A stretch of 28,129 nt of DNA from JACVRW01 sp036407035 (GTDB taxonomy: Bacteria; Actinomycetota; Thermoleophilia; Solirubrobacterales; Thermoleophilaceae). This document shows positions 10,106 through 16,859 of the stretch, one piece after another. The translations under genes were made by a program, and so were the position numbers. How positions within the stretch are numbered: position 1 is the stretch's first letter; each line of letters starts with the position of its first letter. The notes beneath the pieces are model-generated. The model had not been told where the DNA came from, ran no database searches, and worked only from the letters and a program-made list of their open reading frames with translations. The DNA is taken from the NCBI GenBank assembly GCA_036407035.1, contig DASXAA010000121.1, forward strand, positions 1 to 28,129, in the 5' to 3' direction.

Positions 10106-10792
10106 TCAGAGCGGGAGCACCCGGTCGAGGAGCGCGTACAGCGGCCGCCGCTGAAGCTCCGGCCGCAGCCAGACGACGTAGTCGAGCAGCGCGAGGCTGG
10201 TGGCGATCTGGAGGTCGGCCGCGTTCAGCTGCTCCCCGTTCAGCACGCCCTCCGCGACCCAGGCGTCCACCCGGTCGAGGTCGCCGCCGATCCGCTCGCG
10301 ATCCTCCCGCTGCACCCGGGCGGTCGCGCCGAACACCAGCACCACCAGACGCCCGATCGCCCGCCGCTGACGGTCGTTGCGAGCGAGCAGCACCCCGAGC
10401 CGCCCCTCGCGCCCGCGCGCGTAGAGGCCGTCGGGGTCATTCGTGCCCGCCGCGGCGGCGATCCGGCGCGCGCGCGGCTGGAGCACCTGCTCGCCGAACC
10501 GCTCGGCCTCCTCCACGCGCGCCCGCAATGACCCATCGGCGGGCAGCAGGCGCGGCTCCGGCACCGCGAGGTCGAGGTCGCGGGCGATCGACCGCGTGCC
10601 CTGCATCTTCCTGCCGTCGAGCGCGATCGCCGGGACGGTCCATCCGGGGAAGCCGCGCAGTCGCACGAGCAGCCGATGCGGGCCGGCCGGCAGGTTCACG
10701 CGCTCGTAGTCGATCCCCTTGTGCACCAGCATCAGCTCGCCGGTGCGGCTGGGGTGCGATCCGGGGATCGCGTAGAGCTTGGCCGCGGCCAC
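10106..10792 (-). CDS. Glutathione S-transferase-like protein
   Basis: This 228-aa protein has a thioredoxin-fold N-terminal domain of the GST family: KLYAIPGSHPSRTGELML (beta1-alpha1 with possible catalytic Ser), then GIDYERVNL, then WTVPAIALDGRKMQGTRSIARDLD, where the cis-Pro VPAI segment and the conserved acidic-Ser-type glutathione site would lie. The C-terminal half is helical and ends with NAADLQIATSLALLDYVVWLRPEL, the usual alpha-domain N-cap and hydrophobic staple region. Most actinobacteria use mycothiol rather than glutathione, so the thiol cofactor is uncertain. The GTG at 10792 starts directly at the fold; no Shine-Dalgarno is obvious. It follows trxB by 38 bp and abuts the enoyl-CoA hydratase gene, so a joint thiol/acyl-CoA role is conceivable but speculative. 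Confidence 0.8.
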   Translation of the reverse strand: MAAAKLYAIPGSHPSRTGELMLVHKGIDYERVNLPAGPHRLLVRLRGFPGWTVPAIALDGRKMQGTRSIARDLDLAVPEPRLLPADGSLRARVEEAERFGEQVLQPRARRIAAAAGTNDPDGLYARGREGRLGVLLARNDRQRRAIGRLVVLVFGATARVQREDRERIGGDLDRVDAWVAEGVLNGEQLNAADLQIATSLALLDYVVWLRPELQRRPLYALLDRVLPL

Positions 10793-10830
10793 GTGCGATT
10801 TCTATCGCGCGCGGCCGAGGCTTGCAGGAT

Positions 10831-11826
10831 CTACGAGGCGGCGGACTCGGCGGCCGGGGCCCAGTGCGCCTCAGGGTCCGGCGGCGCGTCCCGCAGGTAG
10901 GCCTCCGCGTCGAGCGCAGCCATACACCCCGTCCCGGCCGCGGTGACGGCCTGGCGGTAGGTGTGGTCGGTGAGGTCGCCGGCGGCGAACACGCCCGGCA
11001 GCTTCGTGCGCGTGGAGCGCCCCTCGACCAGCACGTAGCCCTGGTCGTCCAGGTCGACCTGCCCCTCGATCAGCTGCGAGTTCGGCCGGTGCCCGACCGC
11101 GATGAACGCGCCGCTGATCTCGAGCTCCTTGGTGGAGTCGTCGTCGCGATTGCGCAGCACGGCCTTGTCGAGCGAGCCGTTCTCGCCCGCCTCGAAGTGA
11201 TCGACAACGTACGGCGTCAGCAGCTCGATGTTGCCGGCCTCGCGCGCGCGGTCGAGCATGATCGCCGACGCCCGGAACTCGGGCCGGCGGTGCACGATCG
11301 TCACCTTGTCGGCGAACTTCGACAGGAACGTGGCGTCCTCCATGGCGGTGTCGCCGCCGCCGACCACGATCGTGTCGGCGCCGCGGAAGAACGCCGCGTC
11401 GCAGGTGGCGCAGTAGGAGACGCCCTTGGCGGCCAGCTCGTCCTCGCCCTCAACGCCGAGCTTCTTCGGCTCGGCGCCCATGGCGAGGATCACCGCGCGG
11501 GCGCGGATCTCGGTGTCGCCGACCCACACCCGGTGGAGTCCGCCCGGCTCCTTCGCCAGCTCGATCCTGGTGGCGTCGTCGGTGATGAACCGCGTGCCGA
11601 AGCGCTCCGCCTGGTCGCGGAAGTCCTGCATCATCTCCGGGCCCATGACGCCGTCGGAGTAGCCGGGGTAGTTCTCGACGTCGGTGGTCTGCTGGAGCAG
11701 ACCGCCCCACGCGAACCCCTCGATCACGAGCGGGTCGAGGTCGGCGCGCGATGTATAGAGCGCGGCCGTGTACCCGGCGGGACCACTGCCGACGATGACG
11801 ACGTTCTCGATCTCCTTGATGCTCAC
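10831..11826 (-). CDS. trxB: Thioredoxin-disulfide reductase
   Basis: This 331-aa cytoplasmic flavoprotein moves electrons from NADPH through FAD to thioredoxin. The FAD-binding motif VIVGSGPAGYTAALYTSRA begins near residue 10. The redox-active disulfide is Cys139/Cys142 in YCATCDAAFF. The NADPH motif VGGGDTAMEDATFLSKFA follows. FAAGDLTDHTYRQAVTAAGTGCMAALDAE is the conserved second FAD segment. The GTG start at 11826 is supported by GGAGG 4 nt upstream; the ATG further up is out of frame and stops at once. A short A/T-rich island about 45-60 bp upstream, inside the end of the YbhN-like gene, may hold its own promoter. No thioredoxin gene is next to it. Confidence 0.96.
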   Translation of the reverse strand: MSIKEIENVVIVGSGPAGYTAALYTSRADLDPLVIEGFAWGGLLQQTTDVENYPGYSDGVMGPEMMQDFRDQAERFGTRFITDDATRIELAKEPGGLHRVWVGDTEIRARAVILAMGAEPKKLGVEGEDELAAKGVSYCATCDAAFFRGADTIVVGGGDTAMEDATFLSKFADKVTIVHRRPEFRASAIMLDRAREAGNIELLTPYVVDHFEAGENGSLDKAVLRNRDDDSTKELEISGAFIAVGHRPNSQLIEGQVDLDDQGYVLVEGRSTRTKLPGVFAAGDLTDHTYRQAVTAAGTGCMAALDAEAYLRDAPPDPEAHWAPAAESAAS

Positions 11827-11848
11827 TCGTCCTCCATGCGGGACGTGC

Positions 11849-13063
11849 TCAGCCCGCCTCCGCGCTTACTTTACTTTTTGAAGTATAGAACCCCGCGTCA
11901 ACGCCCTCGTTACGTTCGCGCTCCCAACCGGCGACGGTGCCGCGCAGCTGGAAGTAAGCCACTATGCCCGGCGGAATCGGCAGCCAGAACGCGATCACGC
12001 GGTACGTCAGCACCGCCGGGAAGACGATCGAGCTCGGGACGCCGAACAGCACGAACGCGCCGATCATCCCCGCGTCGACGGATCCGACGCCGCCCGCCGG
12101 CGACGGGATCAGGTTGGCCGCCATGCCGACGAAGAAGCCCTGGATCAGCACCGCCAGCGGCACGTGGCCGCCGAAAGCCTCGAAGCTCGCCCATAGCACG
12201 CCGATGTTGGCCGCCCAGAACCCGATGGCCCCTCCGACGGCGAGCGCCCCCTGCTGGGGGCGCCTGACGTAGTCGATCGCCGTGCGCACGCCGGTCGCCA
12301 GCGTGGCCGGCCCCTTGGCCGCCCGCGTCAGATAGCGCGTGCGCCGGTATCCGCCGGCGAAGTGCTCGATCCGCCGCTCCACGTCCTGCGGGATCAGCGC
12401 GATCAGCAGGAAGATCGCCATCAGGGCGGCCGCGACGGCCGCCGGCACCACGGTCCCGCCGAACGGCGCGTCCCCGGGCAGCACGCCCGTGCGGAGGAAC
12501 ACACCGCAGAGGATCAGCGCGAAGAGGTAGACGGAGTACATCAGCACGAGGAAGGCGACCATCCGGCACGCCGAGCGGCGCCGTGGCAGCCCGGCCTTGC
12601 GAAGCGCCCAGTAGGTCACGACGATGCCGCCGGCGCCCGCCGCCGAGAAGATGCGCGTGGCCGCCAGGCCGGCCATCGTGATCTGGTACGAGGCCCGCAG
12701 GTCGAGCCGGCGGTGGACCGCGTCGTCGCGGACCCCGGCGAGCACGCCGCGGAACAGGGCCACGTAGGCGCCGAACGCGGCGACGTTGAAGCCGACCGCG
12801 ATCACGACCCAGTACCAGGTCGCCTCGTCGAGCCGGGAGACCGCGCGGTCGAGGCCGAGGATCTTCGGCAGCAGCACGTAGATGGCCCCGACCAGGAGGA
12901 CCACCACGACCAGTCCGAGCAGCAGGCGCCGCCGGTCCTGCAGCAGCGCCTGGAACTTGCCTACCTCGAGGTCCTCCTCGTCGGTGCTCTGATCCTCCGG
13001 CTCGTCGATCTCCGGCTCGAGCTCGAGCTCCTGTTCGCGGAGGCGGCGCTCGTTCGTCCTCAT
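11849..13063 (-). CDS. YbhN/UPF0104-family membrane protein (lysylphosphatidylglycerol synthase TM-region fold)
   Basis: This 404-aa polytopic membrane protein has a cytoplasmic acidic N-terminus of about 45 residues (rich in Glu/Asp, with EDQSTDEEDLEVGKF) before the first helix LLLGLVVVVLLVGAIYVLLP. About eight hydrophobic segments follow. The family signature is MAANLIPSPAGGVGSVDAG, near the end, in the position of the PxPGGxGxxE motif of flippase-like UPF0104 proteins, here with Asp instead of Glu. These proteins are thought to move lipids or lipid-linked molecules across the membrane. The ATG at 13063 overlaps the TGA of the PAP2 gene by 4 nt (ATGA), so coupled translation is likely and upstream in-frame starts are rejected. 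The final codons are strikingly A/T-rich. The lipid substrate is unknown. Confidence 0.85.
   Translation of the reverse strand: MRTNERRLREQELELEPEIDEPEDQSTDEEDLEVGKFQALLQDRRRLLLGLVVVVLLVGAIYVLLPKILGLDRAVSRLDEATWYWVVIAVGFNVAAFGAYVALFRGVLAGVRDDAVHRRLDLRASYQITMAGLAATRIFSAAGAGGIVVTYWALRKAGLPRRRSACRMVAFLVLMYSVYLFALILCGVFLRTGVLPGDAPFGGTVVPAAVAAALMAIFLLIALIPQDVERRIEHFAGGYRRTRYLTRAAKGPATLATGVRTAIDYVRRPQQGALAVGGAIGFWAANIGVLWASFEAFGGHVPLAVLIQGFFVGMAANLIPSPAGGVGSVDAGMIGAFVLFGVPSSIVFPAVLTYRVIAFWLPIPPGIVAYFQLRGTVAGWERERNEGVDAGFYTSKSKVSAEAG
11864..11890 (-). promoter_or_regulatory. A/T-rich island upstream of trxB, possible promoter
   Basis: Within otherwise GC-rich DNA this patch holds TATACT (minus strand, 11887-11882), which matches a sigma-70-type -10, and a 14-bp dyad TACTT-TTTG-AAGTA at 11872-11885. 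It lies 38-64 bp before the trxB start. No -35 with normal spacing was found, so the promoter call is weak, but the base composition is real. Confidence 0.35.
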
Positions 13064-13977
13064 GAGGCGGCCCGGGGCTCGAGCCGCTGAATCGCCGCTC
13101 CGATCGATCGACCCATCGGCTCGAGCCGCGGCGCCAGGCGCCATATCCCGTGCGCGAGCGCGAAGCCCGCGAGGAGGTCGACCGCGTAGTGCTCGCCGAG
13201 ATAGACGAGGCCGACGCCGAGGGTGACGGCGTATGTCCAACCGACCGCGCCGACGCCCCTACCAACCCGGGACAGCACGTGCGCGGCCATCACCGATGTA
13301 CCGAAATGAAGTGAGGGCATGGCGGCGAACGGGTTGCCTTCGAGAGAATGGTAAAGCGGGCGCCATAGGCGTCCCCAGAAGCGCTCACCGGCCTCGGCCA
13401 TGATCCGCCGCACCGGCGGCATGTTCCCGTTCGCGCCCGCCCACCACGGCGGCGCGGTGGGGACGAGCCAGTAGACCGTGCACCCGAGGTCGAAGCACGT
13501 CGCCATCAGGACGGCGGAACGCGGGAACTGGTCGCGGTGCCGCAGGAGGATGTAGGCGAGCGAGCCGTGCGGCACGAGGAACCAGCTCCAGTGGATGATC
13601 GAAAGGCCGAACTCCAGCGGCCCCACGTAGCCCTCGCGGCCGAGCGCTCGCTGCAGCCGGACGGTCGGCATCTCCCCCAGGCCGAGGGCCCGGTCGCAGC
13701 GGATCGGGTAGTCCACCTTGAGGCGGCGGAGCAGCGCGTCGGCATCGTCGTCCGGCATGTCGTAGTGGGCGAAGTAGGCCCACATCTGTAGGGCGTAGAT
13801 ACCCGCGTCGCGCACGGGCGAACGGGGGACGGCGAGCGCGAGCGCGGCGGGGGCCGGCCAGGTCAGCGCCGACACGACCGGCGGTCTGAGCCTGAGCCGG
13901 TGCCGGACCAGAGGCGCCGCGACACCGACCGCCACCGCGCCCCAGGCGAGGATGCGGAGGGCGCGCGTACTACGCAA
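13060..13977 (-). CDS. PAP2-superfamily membrane phosphatase/phosphotransferase
   Basis: This membrane protein of about 305 aa is related to the inositolphosphotransferase/AUR1-like branch of type 2 phosphatidic acid phosphatases. The active-site motifs are AMPSLHFGTSVMAAHVLSR (PSxH box with catalytic His) and YLGEHYAVDLLAGFALAHG (second His and Asp). Hydrophobic helices surround both, and the earlier part carries HWSWFLVPHGSLAYILL and WLVPTAPPWW, common in this branch. It likely removes or transfers a phosphate on a lipid at the outer membrane leaflet. The start is uncertain: TTG at 13977 is taken because longer choices run over the divergent surface-protein gene, and later GTG codons would cut into the first helix. 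Its stop overlaps the YbhN-like start, pairing a lipid phosphatase with a flippase-like protein. Confidence 0.82.
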   Translation of the reverse strand: MRSTRALRILAWGAVAVGVAAPLVRHRLRLRPPVVSALTWPAPAALALAVPRSPVRDAGIYALQMWAYFAHYDMPDDDADALLRRLKVDYPIRCDRALGLGEMPTVRLQRALGREGYVGPLEFGLSIIHWSWFLVPHGSLAYILLRHRDQFPRSAVLMATCFDLGCTVYWLVPTAPPWWAGANGNMPPVRRIMAEAGERFWGRLWRPLYHSLEGNPFAAMPSLHFGTSVMAAHVLSRVGRGVGAVGWTYAVTLGVGLVYLGEHYAVDLLAGFALAHGIWRLAPRLEPMGRSIGAAIQRLEPRAAS

Positions 13978-14000
13978 GGCGGCTGAGGATAACCGCGTGC

Positions 14001-14558
14001 ATGGACAAGGAACCCGCGCGGTCGCAGCGAACAACGCGGCGGATGAGGAACCGCAGCCTGATACCGCTCGTGATGGCCGTCGCGGTCGGCCTCGCCCTGG
14101 CCGCGGCCGCGGCGTGGGCGTCGCCGGATCCCGGCACCGCCGAGGAGGCCGCTGCGCAACACGCGACCGGGTCAGGCGGCACGCCGGCCACGCCGCTGGA
14201 GCAGGGCCCGGGCGGCGGCGGCCGCGCGCCCGCGGACTACGGCGCGCGTGCGACGGATGCCGACGCGGACGCGGACGGCGCAGCCGCCGCGCCGGAGGCC
14301 GTCGCGGGGCAGGAGCCCACGCCCACGACCCCGGAGGGCGAGCCGCAGCAGCCGGAGCAGCCGACGGACGAGCAGCCCCCGCCGACCACCGTCGAGGCGC
14401 CCACCCCGGTCGCCGAGGCGCCCGCCACGAGCGGCGGCGGCTTCCTGCCGAGCACCGGGCTCGAGCTCGCCGGCATGTTCGCCTTCGGGCTCGGCCTGCT
14501 GATCGCGGGCGCCGCGCTCAGGCCGCGCCGCCGGCGCCCCGCCTCCACGCCCCGGTAG
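14001..14558 (+). CDS. LPxTG-type cell-wall-anchored surface protein
   Basis: This 185-aa exported protein has a basic N-terminus (RTTRRMRNR), a signal helix at about residues 20-40 (LIPLVMAVAVGLALAAAAAW), then a low-complexity Ala/Pro/Glu/Thr stalk of about 105 residues. At residues 149-153 stands LPSTG, followed by the hydrophobic helix LELAGMFAFGLGLLIAGAAL and the basic stop RPRRRR. That order is the sortase sorting signal: sortase would cut between Thr and Gly and attach the protein to peptidoglycan. No folded domain lies between, so it may be a spacer or small wall protein. The first ATG (14001) and a second at 14043 both leave a signal peptide; neither has a strong Shine-Dalgarno. No sortase gene is in the window. 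Confidence 0.78.
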   Translation: MDKEPARSQRTTRRMRNRSLIPLVMAVAVGLALAAAAAWASPDPGTAEEAAAQHATGSGGTPATPLEQGPGGGGRAPADYGARATDADADADGAAAAPEAVAGQEPTPTTPEGEPQQPEQPTDEQPPPTTVEAPTPVAEAPATSGGGFLPSTGLELAGMFAFGLGLLIAGAALRPRRRRPASTPR

Positions 14559-14610
14559 CGGTTGCGCGCTCGCCCCGCGGGTAAACCCCTGCCAGCAATT
14601 CCGCGAACGA

Positions 14611-14615
14611 GGAGG
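14611..14615 (+). promoter_or_regulatory. Ribosome binding site selecting a TTG start
   Basis: GGAGG lies 10 nt before TTG at 14626 but 19 nt before the in-frame ATG at 14635. The spacing favours the TTG as start of the lipoprotein gene. Confidence 0.55.
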
Positions 14616-14625
14616 CTGGATCGAT

Positions 14626-15033
14626 TTGCAGACGATGAGCAAGGCGGTCCAGGCGCTCCTGCTCGCCGCCGGCGCCGCCCTCGCGGGCTGCGGCGCCGGG
14701 GGGTCGGAGCACGACGTCACACAGGTGATGGAGCGCTTCCAGGCCGCGCTGTCCGACGGCGACGGCGCGGCGGCGTGCGCCGAGCTGAGCGAATCGACGC
14801 GCTCGGCGCTCGAGCAGCAGGAGAAGAAGCCGTGCGCGCGGGCGGTGCTGTCGCTCGGGCTCGAGGGGGGCGGCGAGGTCAGCCGCAGCAAGGTCTACAT
14901 CACGTCGGCCTTCGCCGAGGCCGACGGGCAGGCGGCGTTCCTCGACCAGACGCCGTCCGGGTGGCGCATCAGCCAGGCGGGCTGCACCCCGGGCCCGGAC
15001 GACCTGCCCTTCGACTGCGATCTCGAGGACTGA
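14626..15033 (+). CDS. Small secreted lipoprotein
   Basis: This 135-aa protein begins with a short lipoprotein signal peptide: a hydrophobic stretch (AVQALLLAAGAALAGC) ends in the lipobox LAGC, so the Cys near residue 22 would be lipidated and the protein held on the outer face of the membrane. The mature part has the pattern VTQVMERFQAALSDGDGAAACAEL, then CARAVLSLG, then VYITSAFAEADGQAAFLDQTPSGWRISQAGC, which resembles the small NTF2/cystatin-like lipoproteins (DUF4878-like) frequent in Solirubrobacterales. Four further Cys residues could form two disulfides. Its function is not known. It ends 13 bp before the convergent metallo-hydrolase gene. Confidence 0.75.
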   Translation: MQTMSKAVQALLLAAGAALAGCGAGGSEHDVTQVMERFQAALSDGDGAAACAELSESTRSALEQQEKKPCARAVLSLGLEGGGEVSRSKVYITSAFAEADGQAAFLDQTPSGWRISQAGCTPGPDDLPFDCDLED

Positions 15034-15040
15034 CCTGGTC

Positions 15041-15058
15041 CCGCCCTCAGCCGGGCGG
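15041..15058. terminator. Hairpin at a convergent gene junction
   Basis: CCGCCC-N6-GGGCGG spans the 13-bp gap between the lipoprotein stop and the metallo-hydrolase stop. The symmetric 6-bp G/C stem could end transcription from both sides. There is no T tract, so this is tentative. Confidence 0.35.
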
Positions 15059-15697
15059 CTCCATGATCCGCACCTCGACCGGGGCGCGCTTCGCGAACTC
15101 CCGCGCGTCGCGCTCCGTACCGATGTGCTGCCCCCAGTGCATCGGCACGGCCACCCGCGGCTGGATGCGGCGGGCGGCCTCCGCCGCCTCCTGGGCGGTC
15201 ATCACGTACACGCCGCTCACCGGCAGCAGGGCCACGTCCACGCCCGTGACGCCGTCCATCTCCGGGATCACGTCCGTGTCGCCCGAGTGGTAGAGGCGCT
15301 CGCCGCGCACGTTCAGCTCGTAGCCGACCCAGCCCGCCTCGCGCGGGTGGAATGCATTGCCGGCGCCGTCGCGCTTGGACGTGTTGTAGGCCGCGACCGC
15401 GCTGACGAGCACGCCCCGGACGAGCTCGTCGTCCAGCGCCTCGCCGGGCGCGATCGAGTGCACCTGGCCGCTGACGCGCTCGGCGACCGCGGCCGGCCCG
15501 ACGAGCCACGTGCGGTTGCTCGAGAGCCGCTCCACGTCCTGCGGAGAGAAGTGGTCGTAGTGGCCGTGCGTGATCAGGATCAGGTCGGCCTTGGGGGCGG
15601 TCTCGGCCACCCGGTACGGATCGATGTAGACGACCGCCTTGCCGACGGTTATGCGGAATCCCGAGTGACCGAGCCACTCGACGGAGTCGAGGAGCAT
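15047..15697 (-). CDS. UlaG-like metallo-beta-lactamase-fold hydrolase
   Basis: This 216-aa cytoplasmic hydrolase has the two-metal MBL fold. THGHYDHFSP gives His44, His46, Asp48 and His49; LYHSGDTDVIPEM supplies the metal-bridging Asp; and VPMHWGQHIG the last His. The opening VEWLGHSGFRI is typical of the UlaG/UPF0173 branch, which includes L-ascorbate-6-phosphate lactonase and many proteins of unknown substrate. Length is normal for that branch, about 210-230 aa. The ATG at 15697 is preferred because the family usually starts just before this strand; a GTG at 15724 would add nine residues. It is divergent from the PaaG-like gene with about 46 bp between starts, so both probably share a promoter region. 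Confidence 0.85.
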   Translation of the reverse strand: MLLDSVEWLGHSGFRITVGKAVVYIDPYRVAETAPKADLILITHGHYDHFSPQDVERLSSNRTWLVGPAAVAERVSGQVHSIAPGEALDDELVRGVLVSAVAAYNTSKRDGAGNAFHPREAGWVGYELNVRGERLYHSGDTDVIPEMDGVTGVDVALLPVSGVYVMTAQEAAEAARRIQPRVAVPMHWGQHIGTERDAREFAKRAPVEVRIMEPPG

Positions 15698-15743
15698 GCG
15701 GCTGAGGATAGGCTCCGTCGGCACCGATCCAGGAGAGCGTGAG

Positions 15744-16538
15744 ATGAGCTACGAGACAGTGATCTGGGAGCAGGACGAGGGCGTCGGCCGCGTGACCCTG
15801 AACCGCCCGGATTCCCTCAACGCGTGGACCGCCCAGTTCGGGCGCGACCTGAAGCAGGTGATCACCGTCGACGCCGCCGACCCGGGCGTGCGCGCGGTGC
15901 TGGTCACCGGCGCCGGGCGCGGCTTCTCGTCGGGCGCCGACCTCAAGGCCGGGTTCGATCCCGCCCCGGACGACGGCATGCCGGACGTGCGCAAGGAGCT
16001 CGACCAGCTCTATCACCCGATCATCGCCGGCGTGCGTCGGCTCGAGAAGCCCGTGGTCGCCGCGGTGAACGGGCCGGCGGTCGGGATCGGCGCCTCGCTC
16101 GCGTTCGCGTGCGACCTCGTGCTGGCGGCGGAGTCCGCCTTCTTCGGCCTCGCGTTCGTGAATATCGGGCTGATGCCGGACGGCGGCTCGACGCTGTTCG
16201 TTCCGACCGCCGTCGGCAAGGCGCGCGCCCACCAGATGGCGCTGCTCGGCGAGCGGGTGCCGGCACAGCAGGCGCTCGAGTGGGGGCTCGTCAACTACGT
16301 GTACCCGGACGACCGCCTGATGGACGAGGCGAACGGGCTGGTGGGCTCGCTCGCGAAGGGGCCGACGCGCTCGTACGCGTCCTCGAAGCAGGCGCTCAAC
16401 CGGATGCTCTACCCGGACCTCGACGGCCAGCTCGACCTCGAGGCGGAGCTCCAGCACGCGCTCGCGCGGACGAAGGACTTCCAGGAGGGGGTCACGGCGT
16501 TCGTGCAGAAGCGCGATCCCGCCTTCTCGGGGAGCTGA
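15744..16538 (+). CDS. Crotonase-family enoyl-CoA isomerase, PaaG-like
   Basis: This 264-aa protein has the crotonase fold, starting VIWEQDEGVGRVTLNRPDSLNAW, with GRGFSSGADLKAGF as the CoA-binding loop and PAVGIGASLAFACDLVLA as the oxyanion-hole region. Both hydratase glutamates are missing: the first position is Ser in GASLAF and the second is Phe in GLAFVN. Instead IGLMPDGGSTLFVP has an Asp where PaaG-type isomerases keep their catalytic Asp. This points to double-bond isomerisation or ring-opening-type chemistry on an acyl-CoA rather than hydration, as in 2-(1,2-epoxy-1,2-dihydrophenyl)acetyl-CoA isomerase. No other phenylacetate genes are near, so the pathway is unknown. The ATG follows AGGAG at 8-nt spacing. 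A small pentad-repeat gene follows 2 nt after the stop. Confidence 0.88.
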   Translation: MSYETVIWEQDEGVGRVTLNRPDSLNAWTAQFGRDLKQVITVDAADPGVRAVLVTGAGRGFSSGADLKAGFDPAPDDGMPDVRKELDQLYHPIIAGVRRLEKPVVAAVNGPAVGIGASLAFACDLVLAAESAFFGLAFVNIGLMPDGGSTLFVPTAVGKARAHQMALLGERVPAQQALEWGLVNYVYPDDRLMDEANGLVGSLAKGPTRSYASSKQALNRMLYPDLDGQLDLEAELQHALARTKDFQEGVTAFVQKRDPAFSGS

Positions 16539-16540
16539 CG

Positions 16541-16816
16541 GTGGCGCGCGTGGCCGTCTTCCGACCCGAGGCCCGGCCGGCGACGGCGACCGGCCTCACC
16601 TCCCGCGGCGCGGCGGCGGTGGGCGCCCTCGCGGTGGGCGCCGTGGCGATCGGTGCGCTCGCGATCGGCCGCCTGGCGGTCAAAAGCGCCGCGATCAAGC
16701 GGCTCGAGATCGAGGAGCTGGACGTGGGGCGCCTGAGGGTGCGGGAGCTCGAGGTCGCGTCGGAGCTGCGACCGGCGCCGGCGGCGCCCGCGGAGACGCT
16801 CGGCCCGCCCGACTAA
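16541..16816 (+). CDS. Small protein with ten tandem pentapeptide-like repeats
   Basis: This 91-aa protein starts at GTG 16541, 2 nt after the crotonase stop; GGGGAG 6 nt upstream is a good ribosome site within that gene's last codons. From residue 26 to 75 the sequence is strictly five-periodic with the register x-[VI]-x-x-[LVA]: AVGAL, AVGAV, AIGAL, AIGRL, AVKSA, AIKRL, EIEEL, DVGRL, RVREL, then EVASE. The first half is made of small residues and the second half is charged. Such periodicity suggests a short right-handed beta-helix like pentapeptide-repeat proteins, though the usual A(D/N)LxG motif is not present. The ends are Pro/Ala-rich. No function is known; coupling to the crotonase gene may reflect chance or joint expression. 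Confidence 0.7.
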   Translation: MARVAVFRPEARPATATGLTSRGAAAVGALAVGAVAIGALAIGRLAVKSAAIKRLEIEELDVGRLRVRELEVASELRPAPAAPAETLGPPD

Positions 16817-16859
16817 GAGCCGGCAGGCACGAAGTGGAGTCCTCGTCCGGGGCGGGGAT

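Noticed and set aside
7580..10531. Very long plus-strand open frame opposite several genes
   Set aside because: It runs antisense across the exporter, His-tail, crotonase and GST-like genes and across the palindrome. Its translation is Arg/Pro/Ala low complexity with no domain, as expected from GC-rich antisense frames.
11882..11910. TTGACG as -35 for the TATACT before trxB
   Set aside because: Only 8 bp separate them, so they cannot form one sigma-70 promoter; only the -10-like element and base composition are kept.
10528..12267. Plus-strand frame opposite trxB and the YbhN-like gene
   Set aside because: No recognisable domain, and the minus strand carries clear family motifs over the same bases.
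14895..16457. Minus-strand frame opposite the crotonase gene and continuing through the metallo-hydrolase region
   Set aside because: Arg/Ala/Gly-rich shadow frame; both true genes have catalytic motifs in other frames.
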